From positions 5,355,007 through 5,419,006 of the forward strand of contig AP018180.1 in NCBI GenBank assembly GCA_002368155.1: a stretch of DNA of 64,000 bases, written 5' to 3'. A program made the position numbers and the translations under genes. The notes below the pieces were generated by a model that saw only the letters and a program-made list of their open reading frames with translations, ran no database searches and was not told where the DNA came from. Source of the DNA: Nostoc carneum NIES-2107. Its GTDB lineage: Bacteria > Cyanobacteriota > Cyanobacteriia > Cyanobacteriales > Nostocaceae. Of the stretch, positions 43,959 to 51,800 are shown in pieces (the first letter of the stretch is position 1; the number at the start of each line of letters is the position of its first letter).

Positions 43959-46334
43959 GCTTGCAAATGAGTCATCGATTGGATTCTCATTACAATTGGG
44001 ATATTGATTCTCCAAACCAGTCGCATTGTATATTTGATCCAACATCGCCCGCACAGATGGCGGCAGGGCTGTAAAGTGGATGAAGAAACTACCCTCCTCT
44101 GTCGGTTTTTCTAACACCTTTCCATAAAAATCTTCCCGTACCTCTTGAGGCAAATTCTCATTCAGCAAAATCAGCTTGAGGTTTGTTAGCGGCGGTAATT
44201 TACCTTCATGACTCTCACACTGAATCAACGCTTCTCGATGGGAGAGTTTGATAATTTGGGCTTCATACCAGCGATCGCCTACGTGTTTGCTTTCTAAGGT
44301 GACGTACTGGAGTAAAATCGGCTCTGGTAATTCACGGAATTCTTCTGTGGATTTCGAGAGAAATAAGTTATGTTCTCCCCTAATACCGCTAATTTCATAG
44401 AGATTAATGGGGTCTTTTACTCCCTTCATCTGCACTTGTTGCGTTCCTTCCACCTGTACCATATCTCGCACTTCCGCTAAAACATCCTCGGAGACGATAA
44501 TTTGTCCGCCAACGCTACAGGATTCTATGCGGTAGGCGAGGTTGATGTGATTTCCTACGACACCATATTTGGTACGCTTTTCTGAGCCGATGTTACCAAC
44601 GACAACCTCACCTGTATGGATACCAATCCCCATTTCGATTTCTGGGAAACCCCATGCTTGCATTTGTTGGTTGACGGGAATCATAGCTTGTTGCATGGCT
44701 ACAGCACAGGCGATCGCTCTTTCTGTATCGTTGGCTCTGACGGTAGGCGCACCGAAGAATGTCAGAATCCCATCTCCCATAAATTCATCAATAGTACCTT
44801 CGTAGCGGGTAATTACTTCCGCCATATATTGCAGGTAAAAGTTGAGGATAGCGATGACTTGCTCTGGAGATATGCGTTCTGATGTCGCTGTAAAGCCACG
44901 CAAATCGGAGACTAGGATGGTGATTTTCTGTCGCTTTCCGCCTAACTCTAACCCTTGGGGACTTTCTAAGAGATTGCTAACAATCTCATCACTGAGATAG
45001 CGTCCAAAAATTTTCCGAATCAGCGCATTTTTGTTTTTCAGTTCGCCGTTGATTTTAGCCAGTGCTTGAGTGCGATCGCGTACTTTTTCTTCTAAAGTGG
45101 CAAATAATTCTTTTAGCTGTTTCGCCATGCTGGTGAAGGATTCAGCCAATTCGCTAATTTCATACGAGCCATCAACTGCTAGTTTTTGCTCCCAGTTTCC
45201 ATCTGCTAGTCCTTTAGCAGCAGTATTCAAACGCTGAATCGGTTTGACAATCCATAGGGATGTTTGCAATCCCACCACCGTTGCAACAATCAGCGATAGC
45301 AGACACAAGACAACTGTCATGCGAGTGTTTTCATGAATGCGCTTCATGAACTCCGCTTCTGGTACAACCACCGCAATTAAAACATCCAACCCTCTGTTAT
45401 CCTTTAATGGCGTAACCTGGAGAAATTGCCGTTCTCCCTGGATTTCAAAGTCTAGTAGTTGACTGCTGTGAATTTTGCTAAAATTTCCAAACTTTCGATC
45501 TAAATGTTTGGCACTTTGTTGGATGAGATAATTTTGGCTCTCAGAAGCTTTAATTCGTTGCGTCTGATTAGTCCGATTGCGATAACTGGGATCGGGAGTA
45601 GATGTAGCCACTAGCAATCCCGAACGTTCCATAATAAATGTCTGTCCAGATGCACCAATCTTGAGGCTTTGCAAAAATGTGTTCACCTCAGAAAAAATAA
45701 AATCGCTACCCAGAACCCCCTTGAGTTTCCCTTGCTTGTCATAGATGGGTTGAGCTGCGGTAATTGCCAATCCTCCTGTACTAAAGTCGGGATAGATTGT
45801 ACTCCAAATCGGTTTACCCGCAGCTACAGCTTCCTTGTACCAAGGGCGTTGTCTGGCATCAAAATTAGGAAGAGACTGGATGCGCTTTGTGCGATCGCCC
45901 TGTGCATTGGTAGCAAAGTACTGATTGTATCCAGTAGTGCGATCGCGTTCCATTACTTGCAAGTCGCCACTGGCTAAACGTCTGGCTCCTAAATATTCAC
46001 CTGTAACATTTCCGTAAAAATTGTAGGTAATCACCGGAAATGTACGGATTTGCTGCCAAAAATACTTCTGCTTATATTGGGTATTGTGTTTATCTAACTC
46101 CCCTAACTCAATAGCATTGGCATTGAGACGATTAATCAGATGGGGTGTTTCTATATACACTAGTAGCTTATCCTTAACCCTGCCAGTCACCTCATCCCGG
46201 AGTTTGGTAGCAACTTCATTGACTGCCCTTTGCCCATTGCGAAAGGAGAAATATCCAGTTAGTCCGACAGCAGTAATCACCTGGAGTAGTGTAGATACAA
46301 CAAAAATGACACGTAACGGCATTTTTCTATACAT
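43947..46334 (-). CDS. membrane adenylate/guanylate cyclase with Cache sensor and PilZ-like tail
   Basis: Class III nucleotide cyclase of 795 residues. Two membrane spans (about 12-30 and 330-355) flank an external dCache sensor (about 35-325). HAMP (about 350-405) and a coiled coil lead to the catalytic domain (about 455-640): ILVSDLRGFTATSE (metal Asp), GDGILTFFGAP (second Asp), MGIGIHTGEVVVGNIGS and VVGNHINLAYRIES (transition-state Asn/Arg). The C-terminal about 110 residues (LLQYVTLESKHVGDRWYEAQ and following) resemble a PilZ domain. The adenylate/guanylate choice is not decidable by eye; cAMP is likelier in cyanobacteria. The last codons and stop (SKTR, stop) are supplied by a palindromic repeat. 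Confidence 0.9.
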   Translation of the reverse strand: MYRKMPLRVIFVVSTLLQVITAVGLTGYFSFRNGQRAVNEVATKLRDEVTGRVKDKLLVYIETPHLINRLNANAIELGELDKHNTQYKQKYFWQQIRTFPVITYNFYGNVTGEYLGARRLASGDLQVMERDRTTGYNQYFATNAQGDRTKRIQSLPNFDARQRPWYKEAVAAGKPIWSTIYPDFSTGGLAITAAQPIYDKQGKLKGVLGSDFIFSEVNTFLQSLKIGASGQTFIMERSGLLVATSTPDPSYRNRTNQTQRIKASESQNYLIQQSAKHLDRKFGNFSKIHSSQLLDFEIQGERQFLQVTPLKDNRGLDVLIAVVVPEAEFMKRIHENTRMTVVLCLLSLIVATVVGLQTSLWIVKPIQRLNTAAKGLADGNWEQKLAVDGSYEISELAESFTSMAKQLKELFATLEEKVRDRTQALAKINGELKNKNALIRKIFGRYLSDEIVSNLLESPQGLELGGKRQKITILVSDLRGFTATSERISPEQVIAILNFYLQYMAEVITRYEGTIDEFMGDGILTFFGAPTVRANDTERAIACAVAMQQAMIPVNQQMQAWGFPEIEMGIGIHTGEVVVGNIGSEKRTKYGVVGNHINLAYRIESCSVGGQIIVSEDVLAEVRDMVQVEGTQQVQMKGVKDPINLYEISGIRGEHNLFLSKSTEEFRELPEPILLQYVTLESKHVGDRWYEAQIIKLSHREALIQCESHEGKLPPLTNLKLILLNENLPQEVREDFYGKVLEKPTEEGSFFIHFTALPPSVRAMLDQIYNATGLENQYPNCNENPIDDSFASKTR

Positions 46335-46379
46335 AAAACCAATTCTTAATTCGTATTTTTAATTAATAAAGTCAGATTC

Positions 46380-46504
46380 CAATACTGCTCGGTTAAGGAT
46401 TTTCAACTCGGAAGTTGGTTTGGGGAAAAGGTGAAAGGGTAAGGGTTAAAGGTTTTTCTTGCCCCTTTTACCCTTCCCCTTTTACCCTTAACCGACAAGT
46501 ATTG
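46380..46504. mobile_element. 125-bp MITE, copy 1
   Basis: Ends are CAATACTGCTCGGTTAAGG and, inverted, CAATACTTGTCGGTTAAGG. Flanking 10-bp sequences AGTCAGATTC (46370-46379) and AGTCAGATTT (46505-46514) form a near-perfect target duplication. The interior is GGGTAAGGGTTAAAGG / CCCTTTTACCC and can pair with itself. No coding capacity. A second copy in inverse orientation lies at 51519-51644. Confidence 0.9.
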
Positions 46505-46896
46505 AGTCAGATTTTATCTTGCTTGTTTTACTGAGTTTCAATCTGTTACTGAATTTTAAAGAATTGGTATAGCTTGATGCGTAATACCAATTTAAAAAAA
46601 GAAGGCGACAGATGTGTTTGTTGGGTTAAACGCACTGAAAATCAACATATACAAAGGTTTTAGGTATTGGGTTTCCTCCCTCAACCTAACCAACATCTTT
46701 AGCGATCATTCTTCAAATTTGTATAATTTCGCATCAGTATTTATCCTCCAGGTGAATGTTCCTTTCTTTCAGGATTCCCAGATTAGGAGGTGATATTGTG
46801 TTACCGAAGACTTTCAGTAGGGAGATGAGGCAAGGGGGCAGGGAGCAGGGGAGAATTAATTAATGGCAAACCCCAACCACCCAATGCCCTATGCCC
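46505..46896. other. non-coding gap upstream of cyclase / after recJ
   Basis: About 390 bp beyond the MITE, with a simple GGGAGCAGGGG tract near 46835. No gene recognised. Confidence 0.4.
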
Positions 46897-49254
46897 TTAC
46901 TGAGTATTCACCATCGCCACAATTGTAGATAAAGGCACTTCGGCAAAATACTCGCGTTGAAATTGTTCTTCGCGGACTGCTGCTAAAAATTTGCTTGCAG
47001 CAGCATCGGCTTGAGTTTCGGAGATATTTTTGGGTTCTGGGATAATTCGCAAATAGTTATCTTGGCGTTGCACTGTGAATCCCAAATATTTTAAGGCTCT
47101 GATGCCTAACAATAAAGCTTGGTTACTAATGCCCAATTTCTCTAAAAGTTGTACGCGGGTAACTGGTTGATGGGTGCGGCTGAGGTATTTGGCAATTCCG
47201 ATGAGAGTCAGCCAAATTTGATTCGGTGATTGCTGGTTGGGTTTACTCCATGCGATCGCCAGTTGTTGATTATTGTACAAACATCGCTTCCACCAGCCGC
47301 GTAAATCATCCCAGCTTGTCGGACATTCTTCTAAAACGAGTGCTGAGTGCTGAGTTCTGAGTGCTGAGTGTTTTTGATTGCGCCAGTCTAATATCAGTTC
47401 TGAGTTTTGGGTGGTGAAGACTGAATTAGCGCTGGGGCGAACGGCGATTAATCTGATTTCGTAGCGTTTTTTAAAGGTGTTGTAATCTAGTTCAGCTATG
47501 CAATCACATCTACCTATGGGTAATTCATCTTTGTAGTGTCCCCACCAAATCCCAGGGAAAGCATTTCTTGTGGAATCATCCCGAATATCAAAATCGGTTT
47601 TAATATACTGTATTTTTTTCCCTTGAGAATCCTGTTGATTACGATGCCAAGCATTTTCAAACCAGCAGTTTTGAATCAACAGTTTTGGCACGGGATTACC
47701 CATTCCACAAGGTTCTAGTATTTTCAGTTCTAAAAATAAATCTTTCCCTAAGTCTGCAACTGTTACTACTATGTCTGCTTGTACCGTAGCTGTGAGGGTT
47801 TTACCACCCAAGGATTGCCGTAAACGTTGGTTAATCGCCTCTGTAAATAAGGGAATATTCTCCACCAACATACTCAACCCAGCCGCAAAGGGATGTCCGC
47901 CAAAGCGATGCAATAAATGTGCTTGGTCTTTGACTAATTGGTATAAATCGACAGAATTAATAGAACGGGCAGAACCTCTAGCTAGGGGCTGGGGATTAGG
48001 GATTGGGGATTGGGAAGAGTCTTCCCCAGTCCCCAGTCCCCAGTCCCCAGTCCCCAATTCTTCTGTACTCAACAAAATCGTAGGGCGACCAGTTTCTTGT
48101 GCTACTTGTCCGGCTACTAAGCCTAATACGCCTACAGGCCATTGGGCATCGGCAAGGACGATCGCACTTGTGGTAGATAAGTCTAATTGAGTTAGTTTTT
48201 GGGCAACTTGGGTTTGTACGTCTTTCTGTAAAGACTTGCGGCGGGCGTTGGCTAGTTCTGTGTCTTCTGCGAGTTCGCTGCAGCGTTTAATATCGCGGCT
48301 GGTGAGTAGTTCTACACAAAAGCTGGCATCACCTTGGATGCGACTGACAGCATTGATGCGCGGCCCTAAACCAAAGGAAATATCTGTGGGGCGATCGCCA
48401 CTTTTCTGACACAATTCTAATAATCTTCCTACCCCAGGCCGTCGTCTGGCTACTGGTGGTTGTTTAAAGTCTTCTTGTAGGCGTTGAATGCCCAATTGTG
48501 CTAAATAGCGGCAATCTCCGCTTAATTGGACTAAGTCGGCAATTAACCCTACAGCTACTAAATCTAGTAAATCTGTTAAAGGATGTTTTGGTATATTGGG
48601 CAGAGTTTGATACAGTGCTTCTACTAACTTGTAAGCTACCGCTACCCCAGACAAATTATATAGGGGATGTTCATTTGGCAAATTGCGCGGATTGATAATT
48701 GCAATGACTGGTGGGCGTTCTGCTGGTAATGTGTGATGGTCTGTAACTATAACATCAATACCCAGCTTTTGAGCATAAATAATTTCATCAATATTTGTGC
48801 TGCCAGTATCGCAGGTAACAATCAATGTACAGTCTTGTTTTGCTAAGTTATCGATACCTGCATAGTTCAGCCCGTGGGATTCTTTTAGGCGATTGGGGAT
48901 ATAGTAGCTTAACTGCGAATTCTGAACAAAAAACTCCCCCAAACCATCCCACAACACAGATGTAGAAGTAATCCCATCCGCATCAAAGTCGCCCCAAATC
49001 GCAACTTTCTCCCCAGCATTACGTGCTAGTTGCAATCTTGCCACAGCGCGATGCATTTCTTCCCCAAACTCAAAGGGGCTAGCTGGTTGATAAGTTTTAT
49101 AGTTAACAAAACCTTCTAATTGCTGCGTGTCACGAATACCACGTTGCCATAATAATTGCGCTGCATAAATGCCACTTGATGCAGGCGTATACTTTTTCAC
49201 AGCTTGGATAAACCACTCTGGTGGTTGTTCAGTTGCGGCTAGAGTCCATTGCAT
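46897..49254 (-). CDS. recJ: single-stranded-DNA exonuclease RecJ, with in-frame repeat insertions
   Basis: 5'-3' single-strand exonuclease of the DHH phosphoesterase family used in recombination and repair. From the ATG at 49254 (MQWTLAATEQPPEWF) the protein has about 785 residues. Motifs: WGDFDADGITSTSVLW, VTCDTGS, VTDHHTLPAERP (DHH), FGLGPRINAVSRI, RFGGHPFAAG (DHHA1). Two stretches are translated simple repeats: LGTGDWGLGTGEDSSQSPIP (about 47985-48060) and SALRTQHSALVLEE (about 47330-47400), both in frame. The open frame also extends upstream through a GGGGACT array to 49380, which would add 42 Pro/Ser residues; those are judged non-coding. Confidence 0.93.
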   Translation of the reverse strand: MQWTLAATEQPPEWFIQAVKKYTPASSGIYAAQLLWQRGIRDTQQLEGFVNYKTYQPASPFEFGEEMHRAVARLQLARNAGEKVAIWGDFDADGITSTSVLWDGLGEFFVQNSQLSYYIPNRLKESHGLNYAGIDNLAKQDCTLIVTCDTGSTNIDEIIYAQKLGIDVIVTDHHTLPAERPPVIAIINPRNLPNEHPLYNLSGVAVAYKLVEALYQTLPNIPKHPLTDLLDLVAVGLIADLVQLSGDCRYLAQLGIQRLQEDFKQPPVARRRPGVGRLLELCQKSGDRPTDISFGLGPRINAVSRIQGDASFCVELLTSRDIKRCSELAEDTELANARRKSLQKDVQTQVAQKLTQLDLSTTSAIVLADAQWPVGVLGLVAGQVAQETGRPTILLSTEELGTGDWGLGTGEDSSQSPIPNPQPLARGSARSINSVDLYQLVKDQAHLLHRFGGHPFAAGLSMLVENIPLFTEAINQRLRQSLGGKTLTATVQADIVVTVADLGKDLFLELKILEPCGMGNPVPKLLIQNCWFENAWHRNQQDSQGKKIQYIKTDFDIRDDSTRNAFPGIWWGHYKDELPIGRCDCIAELDYNTFKKRYEIRLIAVRPSANSVFTTQNSELILDWRNQKHSALRTQHSALVLEECPTSWDDLRGWWKRCLYNNQQLAIAWSKPNQQSPNQIWLTLIGIAKYLSRTHQPVTRVQLLEKLGISNQALLLGIRALKYLGFTVQRQDNYLRIIPEPKNISETQADAAASKFLAAVREEQFQREYFAEVPLSTIVAMVNTQ
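47330..47365. repeat. GAGTGCT tandem repeat inside recJ
   Basis: GAGTGCTGAGTGCTGAGTTC units in tandem, read on the minus strand as SALRTQHSAL within RecJ. The same kind of tract is usually intergenic in Nostocales. Confidence 0.85.
47984..48060. repeat. GGGGATT/CCCCAGT heptamer array inside recJ
   Basis: GGGGATTAGGGATTGGGGAT on one side and CCCCAGT x4 on the other form an inverted pair of heptamer arrays within the recJ coding frame, giving a Gly/Trp/Pro/Gln-rich insert. Confidence 0.9.
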
Positions 49255-49256
49255 AG

Positions 49257-49432
49257 TGGGGGATTGGGGACTGGGGATTGGGGACTGGGGATTGGGATTG
49301 GGGACTGGGGATTGGGGACTGGGGATTGGGGACTGGGGAGATGAGGGGGATGAAGAAGATGAGGGAGAAGTACTCACCAATTACCAATTACCAATTACCC
49401 ATTACCAAATGACAAATGACAAATGACAAATG
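49257..49432. repeat. heptanucleotide arrays upstream of recJ
   Basis: GGGGACT/GGGGATT units (49258-49341), then GATGAGG-like and TTACCAA/ATGACAA units (49375-49432), filling the space between the recJ start and the GNAT stop. Confidence 0.95.
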
Positions 49433-49433
49433 C

Positions 49434-50078
49434 CTACTCATCATTCAACCTTAAATCTATTTGCGGTTCGGTGACTAAGGGATTGAGGACGACTTCGTTA
49501 GCGAAACCATCAGGCTTACGGGCGCGAATTGCAGCCGGACGCGATCGCCGATAACCTGCTCTTTCAGCTTTTTGATGTTCATAATCAATTAGTCTGCCAT
49601 AGTATGGATGCTTACTTAAATTCATCGACAAGAAAATATGCTGGCGGTTGTTACCAAATCCTTTGCGGTTGAAAAATTTCACAGCAGGGGTATTGGTAGG
49701 ATCTGTATCTACTAGCATGAACCGCGCGCCATCTTCAATCATGCGGGCGACAGCTTTATCAACTAATTTGTCTGCAACTCCCCGACGCTGAAAATTCGGG
49801 CTAACTCCTAACCAGAGAATATATCCGTAAGTCCATGAGGCTTTGGTAATGATGGTTCCTAATATAAAGCCTGCTAAGTCGCCATCGATTTCTGCAACCA
49901 AACAGTATTCTGGATCTGTGTTGTAAAGTCCGATGACTTCCCATTCATCCCAAGTTCTATACAAATAAGGATATAAATCGCTGGTAAATAGTTCTTCTCC
50001 CAAATGGTAAACCGGCGCTATATCGTCAATTCCTAATTCACGGACGTAAACCGCGTCCATGTCATCAATGTTTGTCAT
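49434..50078 (-). CDS. GNAT-family N-acetyltransferase
   Basis: A 214-residue GCN5-related acetyltransferase. VRELGIDDIAPVYHLGEELF is motif C-like, LAGFILGTIITKAS is in the core, and LGVSPNFQRRGVADKLVDKA is motif A, the acetyl-CoA pyrophosphate loop with Q/R-R-G-V-A. The next element is FMLVDTDPTNTPAVKFFNRK, and MNLSKHPYYGR follows. A basic C-terminal tail (RRSRPAAIRARKPDG) follows the domain. It resembles cyanobacterial RimI-like proteins, but whether it acts on ribosomal protein or small molecules cannot be told. It precedes recJ on the same strand with only repeat DNA between. Confidence 0.88.
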   Translation of the reverse strand: MTNIDDMDAVYVRELGIDDIAPVYHLGEELFTSDLYPYLYRTWDEWEVIGLYNTDPEYCLVAEIDGDLAGFILGTIITKASWTYGYILWLGVSPNFQRRGVADKLVDKAVARMIEDGARFMLVDTDPTNTPAVKFFNRKGFGNNRQHIFLSMNLSKHPYYGRLIDYEHQKAERAGYRRSRPAAIRARKPDGFANEVVLNPLVTEPQIDLRLNDE

Positions 50079-50161
50079 AACTTTTTAAGTATATATTCTG
50101 CTTTCATATTAGCGAGAGTAATAATTGTCAACAGTCAAAAGTCAAAAGTCCAAAGAGGTAG

Positions 50162-50188
50162 GATGCGTTAGCCTTGGCGTAACGCATC
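50162..50188. repeat. GATGCGTTA palindrome
   Basis: GATGCGTTAGCC, TTG, GCGTAACGCATC: a 27-bp inverted repeat of a dispersed family. A looser pair with the same arms is at 60626-60691. Confidence 0.8.
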
Positions 50189-50220
50189 ACACATTTCTAT
50201 TGTTTGTTGACTCTTGAATT

Positions 50221-51024
50221 TCAAAGCGCTACTTCTTCTATACTGGCAATATCTGGTAAGGAATTGCTATCGCTTTCTTCTTCGCTAGCCTGGATGCGAT
50301 CGCAGCGAGTACCAAATTGACAATATCCGCAAGCTTTGTTTCCGTGTGGTAGTTGAGGAAATTGTTCTTTATGTTGATAACGTTCTAGCCAATAACTTAA
50401 ATCGTTTAACAGTTCATTCAGTTCTTTTGCTGTTCGCTGGTGCTGGGCAGTACTGTAATTAAATTTAATATTCTGCGGTTTACCTTCAGATTGAACAAAC
50501 CAATAAGTCATAGAGATATTTTCTGACAAATACTCACTAGTTTCTGCCAAAACATACAAATAAAGACGAGTTTGCCAGTTCTGCTCTAATTTACGTTTAT
50601 GTAATGGTTTAGGATAAGTTTTCCAGTCGAGAATCTGGGCTTTTTCTTTATCGGCAATTAATAAATCATAAACAACAGTCAACAAATAATTTTGCACTTG
50701 CAGAGTGCGGTAATGTTCGCTTTCACGAAAAGTTTGACTACCCGCAGCAGGTGTGAGAATTTCAGGTGCAGTTTCCGCAAAAGCTGACATCCAATTTTGT
50801 AATTGGCTATCGGCTTGCAAAATACTATTAATTGGCAAACCCATTTCTCTTTGCTGCATTAGCAAGTGAAATCGGCTACCTAAAGTTTGCCGTTCTTCAT
50901 GTTCTGGATCTGAGGGAGAATTGAGATTGTCGAGATAAGTATGTTGAAACTGACGGGGACAACGTTCTAGTAAATTCAGTTGTCCTTGGGAAATGCGTAA
51001 TAGTTGAGTGGAAGTTGACAGCAT
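50221..51024 (-). CDS. PD-(D/E)XK nuclease, Cas4/AddB-like with Fe-S cysteines
   Basis: A 267-residue single-domain RecB-type nuclease. Catalytic residues lie in LLIADKEKAQILDWKTYPKP (the Asp and the D-x-K pair) with QTRLYLYVLAE after it (motif IV, Q-x3-Y). Cys in LLERCPRQFQHTYLDN near the N-terminus and CGYCQFGTRC (C-x2-C-x5-C) near the C-terminus form the four-Cys pattern that holds a 4Fe-4S cluster in Cas4, AddB and related exonucleases. It lies near recJ on the same strand, suggesting DNA repair. There are no cas genes or CRISPR array nearby, so it is not part of an adaptation module here. Confidence 0.87.
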   Translation of the reverse strand: MLSTSTQLLRISQGQLNLLERCPRQFQHTYLDNLNSPSDPEHEERQTLGSRFHLLMQQREMGLPINSILQADSQLQNWMSAFAETAPEILTPAAGSQTFRESEHYRTLQVQNYLLTVVYDLLIADKEKAQILDWKTYPKPLHKRKLEQNWQTRLYLYVLAETSEYLSENISMTYWFVQSEGKPQNIKFNYSTAQHQRTAKELNELLNDLSYWLERYQHKEQFPQLPHGNKACGYCQFGTRCDRIQASEEESDSNSLPDIASIEEVAL

Positions 51025-51518
51025 TTTTCTATTTTAGAAGCGATCGCCGCCCTGAATACAGGCATTAAATTGTACAAAAATATACATCTTTTCCCATAAA
51101 TATTCGGGTAAACATTATTTAAATGAGATAATTTTTACTTTTTTTAAACTTTTAGAGATGATAATGTTTAGGCTTTTTTGTATTCTATGAAGTATACATT
51201 CACATAGTAGTACTCTACTCAGTCACATGGTTTTCACTACTCTCTTCAATTCTGCCAATGTTTTAACTGCTTGGCTTTTTTTCAGAAATAAATCTTATTT
51301 ATACAAATTTTATACATAAGTTAGTAATTATACTCATAATTCTTCTGTCTATTTACCTTAAACTTTAAAAATATTCTTATTAAAAGTTTACTGTGGTATA
51401 CATTAATAAATACTCCGGCTAGACAGCTTAATCTATAACTTTTTTCTTAGTGTTTTCCCTATAAAAATATTCCTCCGTTCTGCCCTTATTTAAATTCCAA
51501 GGGTATTGAACAAGGAAC
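51025..51518. other. AT-rich non-coding gap
   Basis: About 490 AT-rich bases. No gene or repeat family recognised before the MITE. Confidence 0.4.
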
Positions 51519-51644
51519 CAATACTTGTCGGTTAAGGGCAAAAGGGGAAGGGGAAAAGGGGCAAGAAAAAACCTTTAACCCTTACCCTTTCACCTTTTCC
51601 CCAAACCAAATTAAGAGTTGAAAATCCTTAACCGAGCAGTATTG
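51519..51644. mobile_element. 125-bp MITE, copy 2 (inverted relative to copy 1)
   Basis: Starts CAATACTTGTCGGTTAAGG and ends with the inverse of CAATACTGCTCGGTTAAGG. The direct repeats AACAAGGAAC immediately before (51509-51518) and after (51645-51654) are a perfect 10-bp target duplication. It is highly similar to the reverse complement of 46380-46504. Confidence 0.92.
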
Positions 51645-51800
51645 AACAAGGAACTAGTATATTTTCGCCACGATGCACATTTGCGACGTGGGAATATTTG
51701 CACGGCAATAAGTACGAATTTGTTGGGTAAAAAAATCACATTTGCACTCTTTTTTCAGCATTGTTTTGGTAACTAATTGGCTAACTCTCAATCAACATTT

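Noticed and set aside
49254-49380. N-terminal extension of RecJ (42 Pro/Ser-rich residues)
   Set aside because: It is a translation of the GGGGACT heptamer array; RecJ similarity starts at the Met at 49254.
49169-49426. Plus-strand open frame through the heptamer array (GLGIGDW repeats)
   Set aside because: It is translation of simple repeats opposite recJ; no gene evidence.
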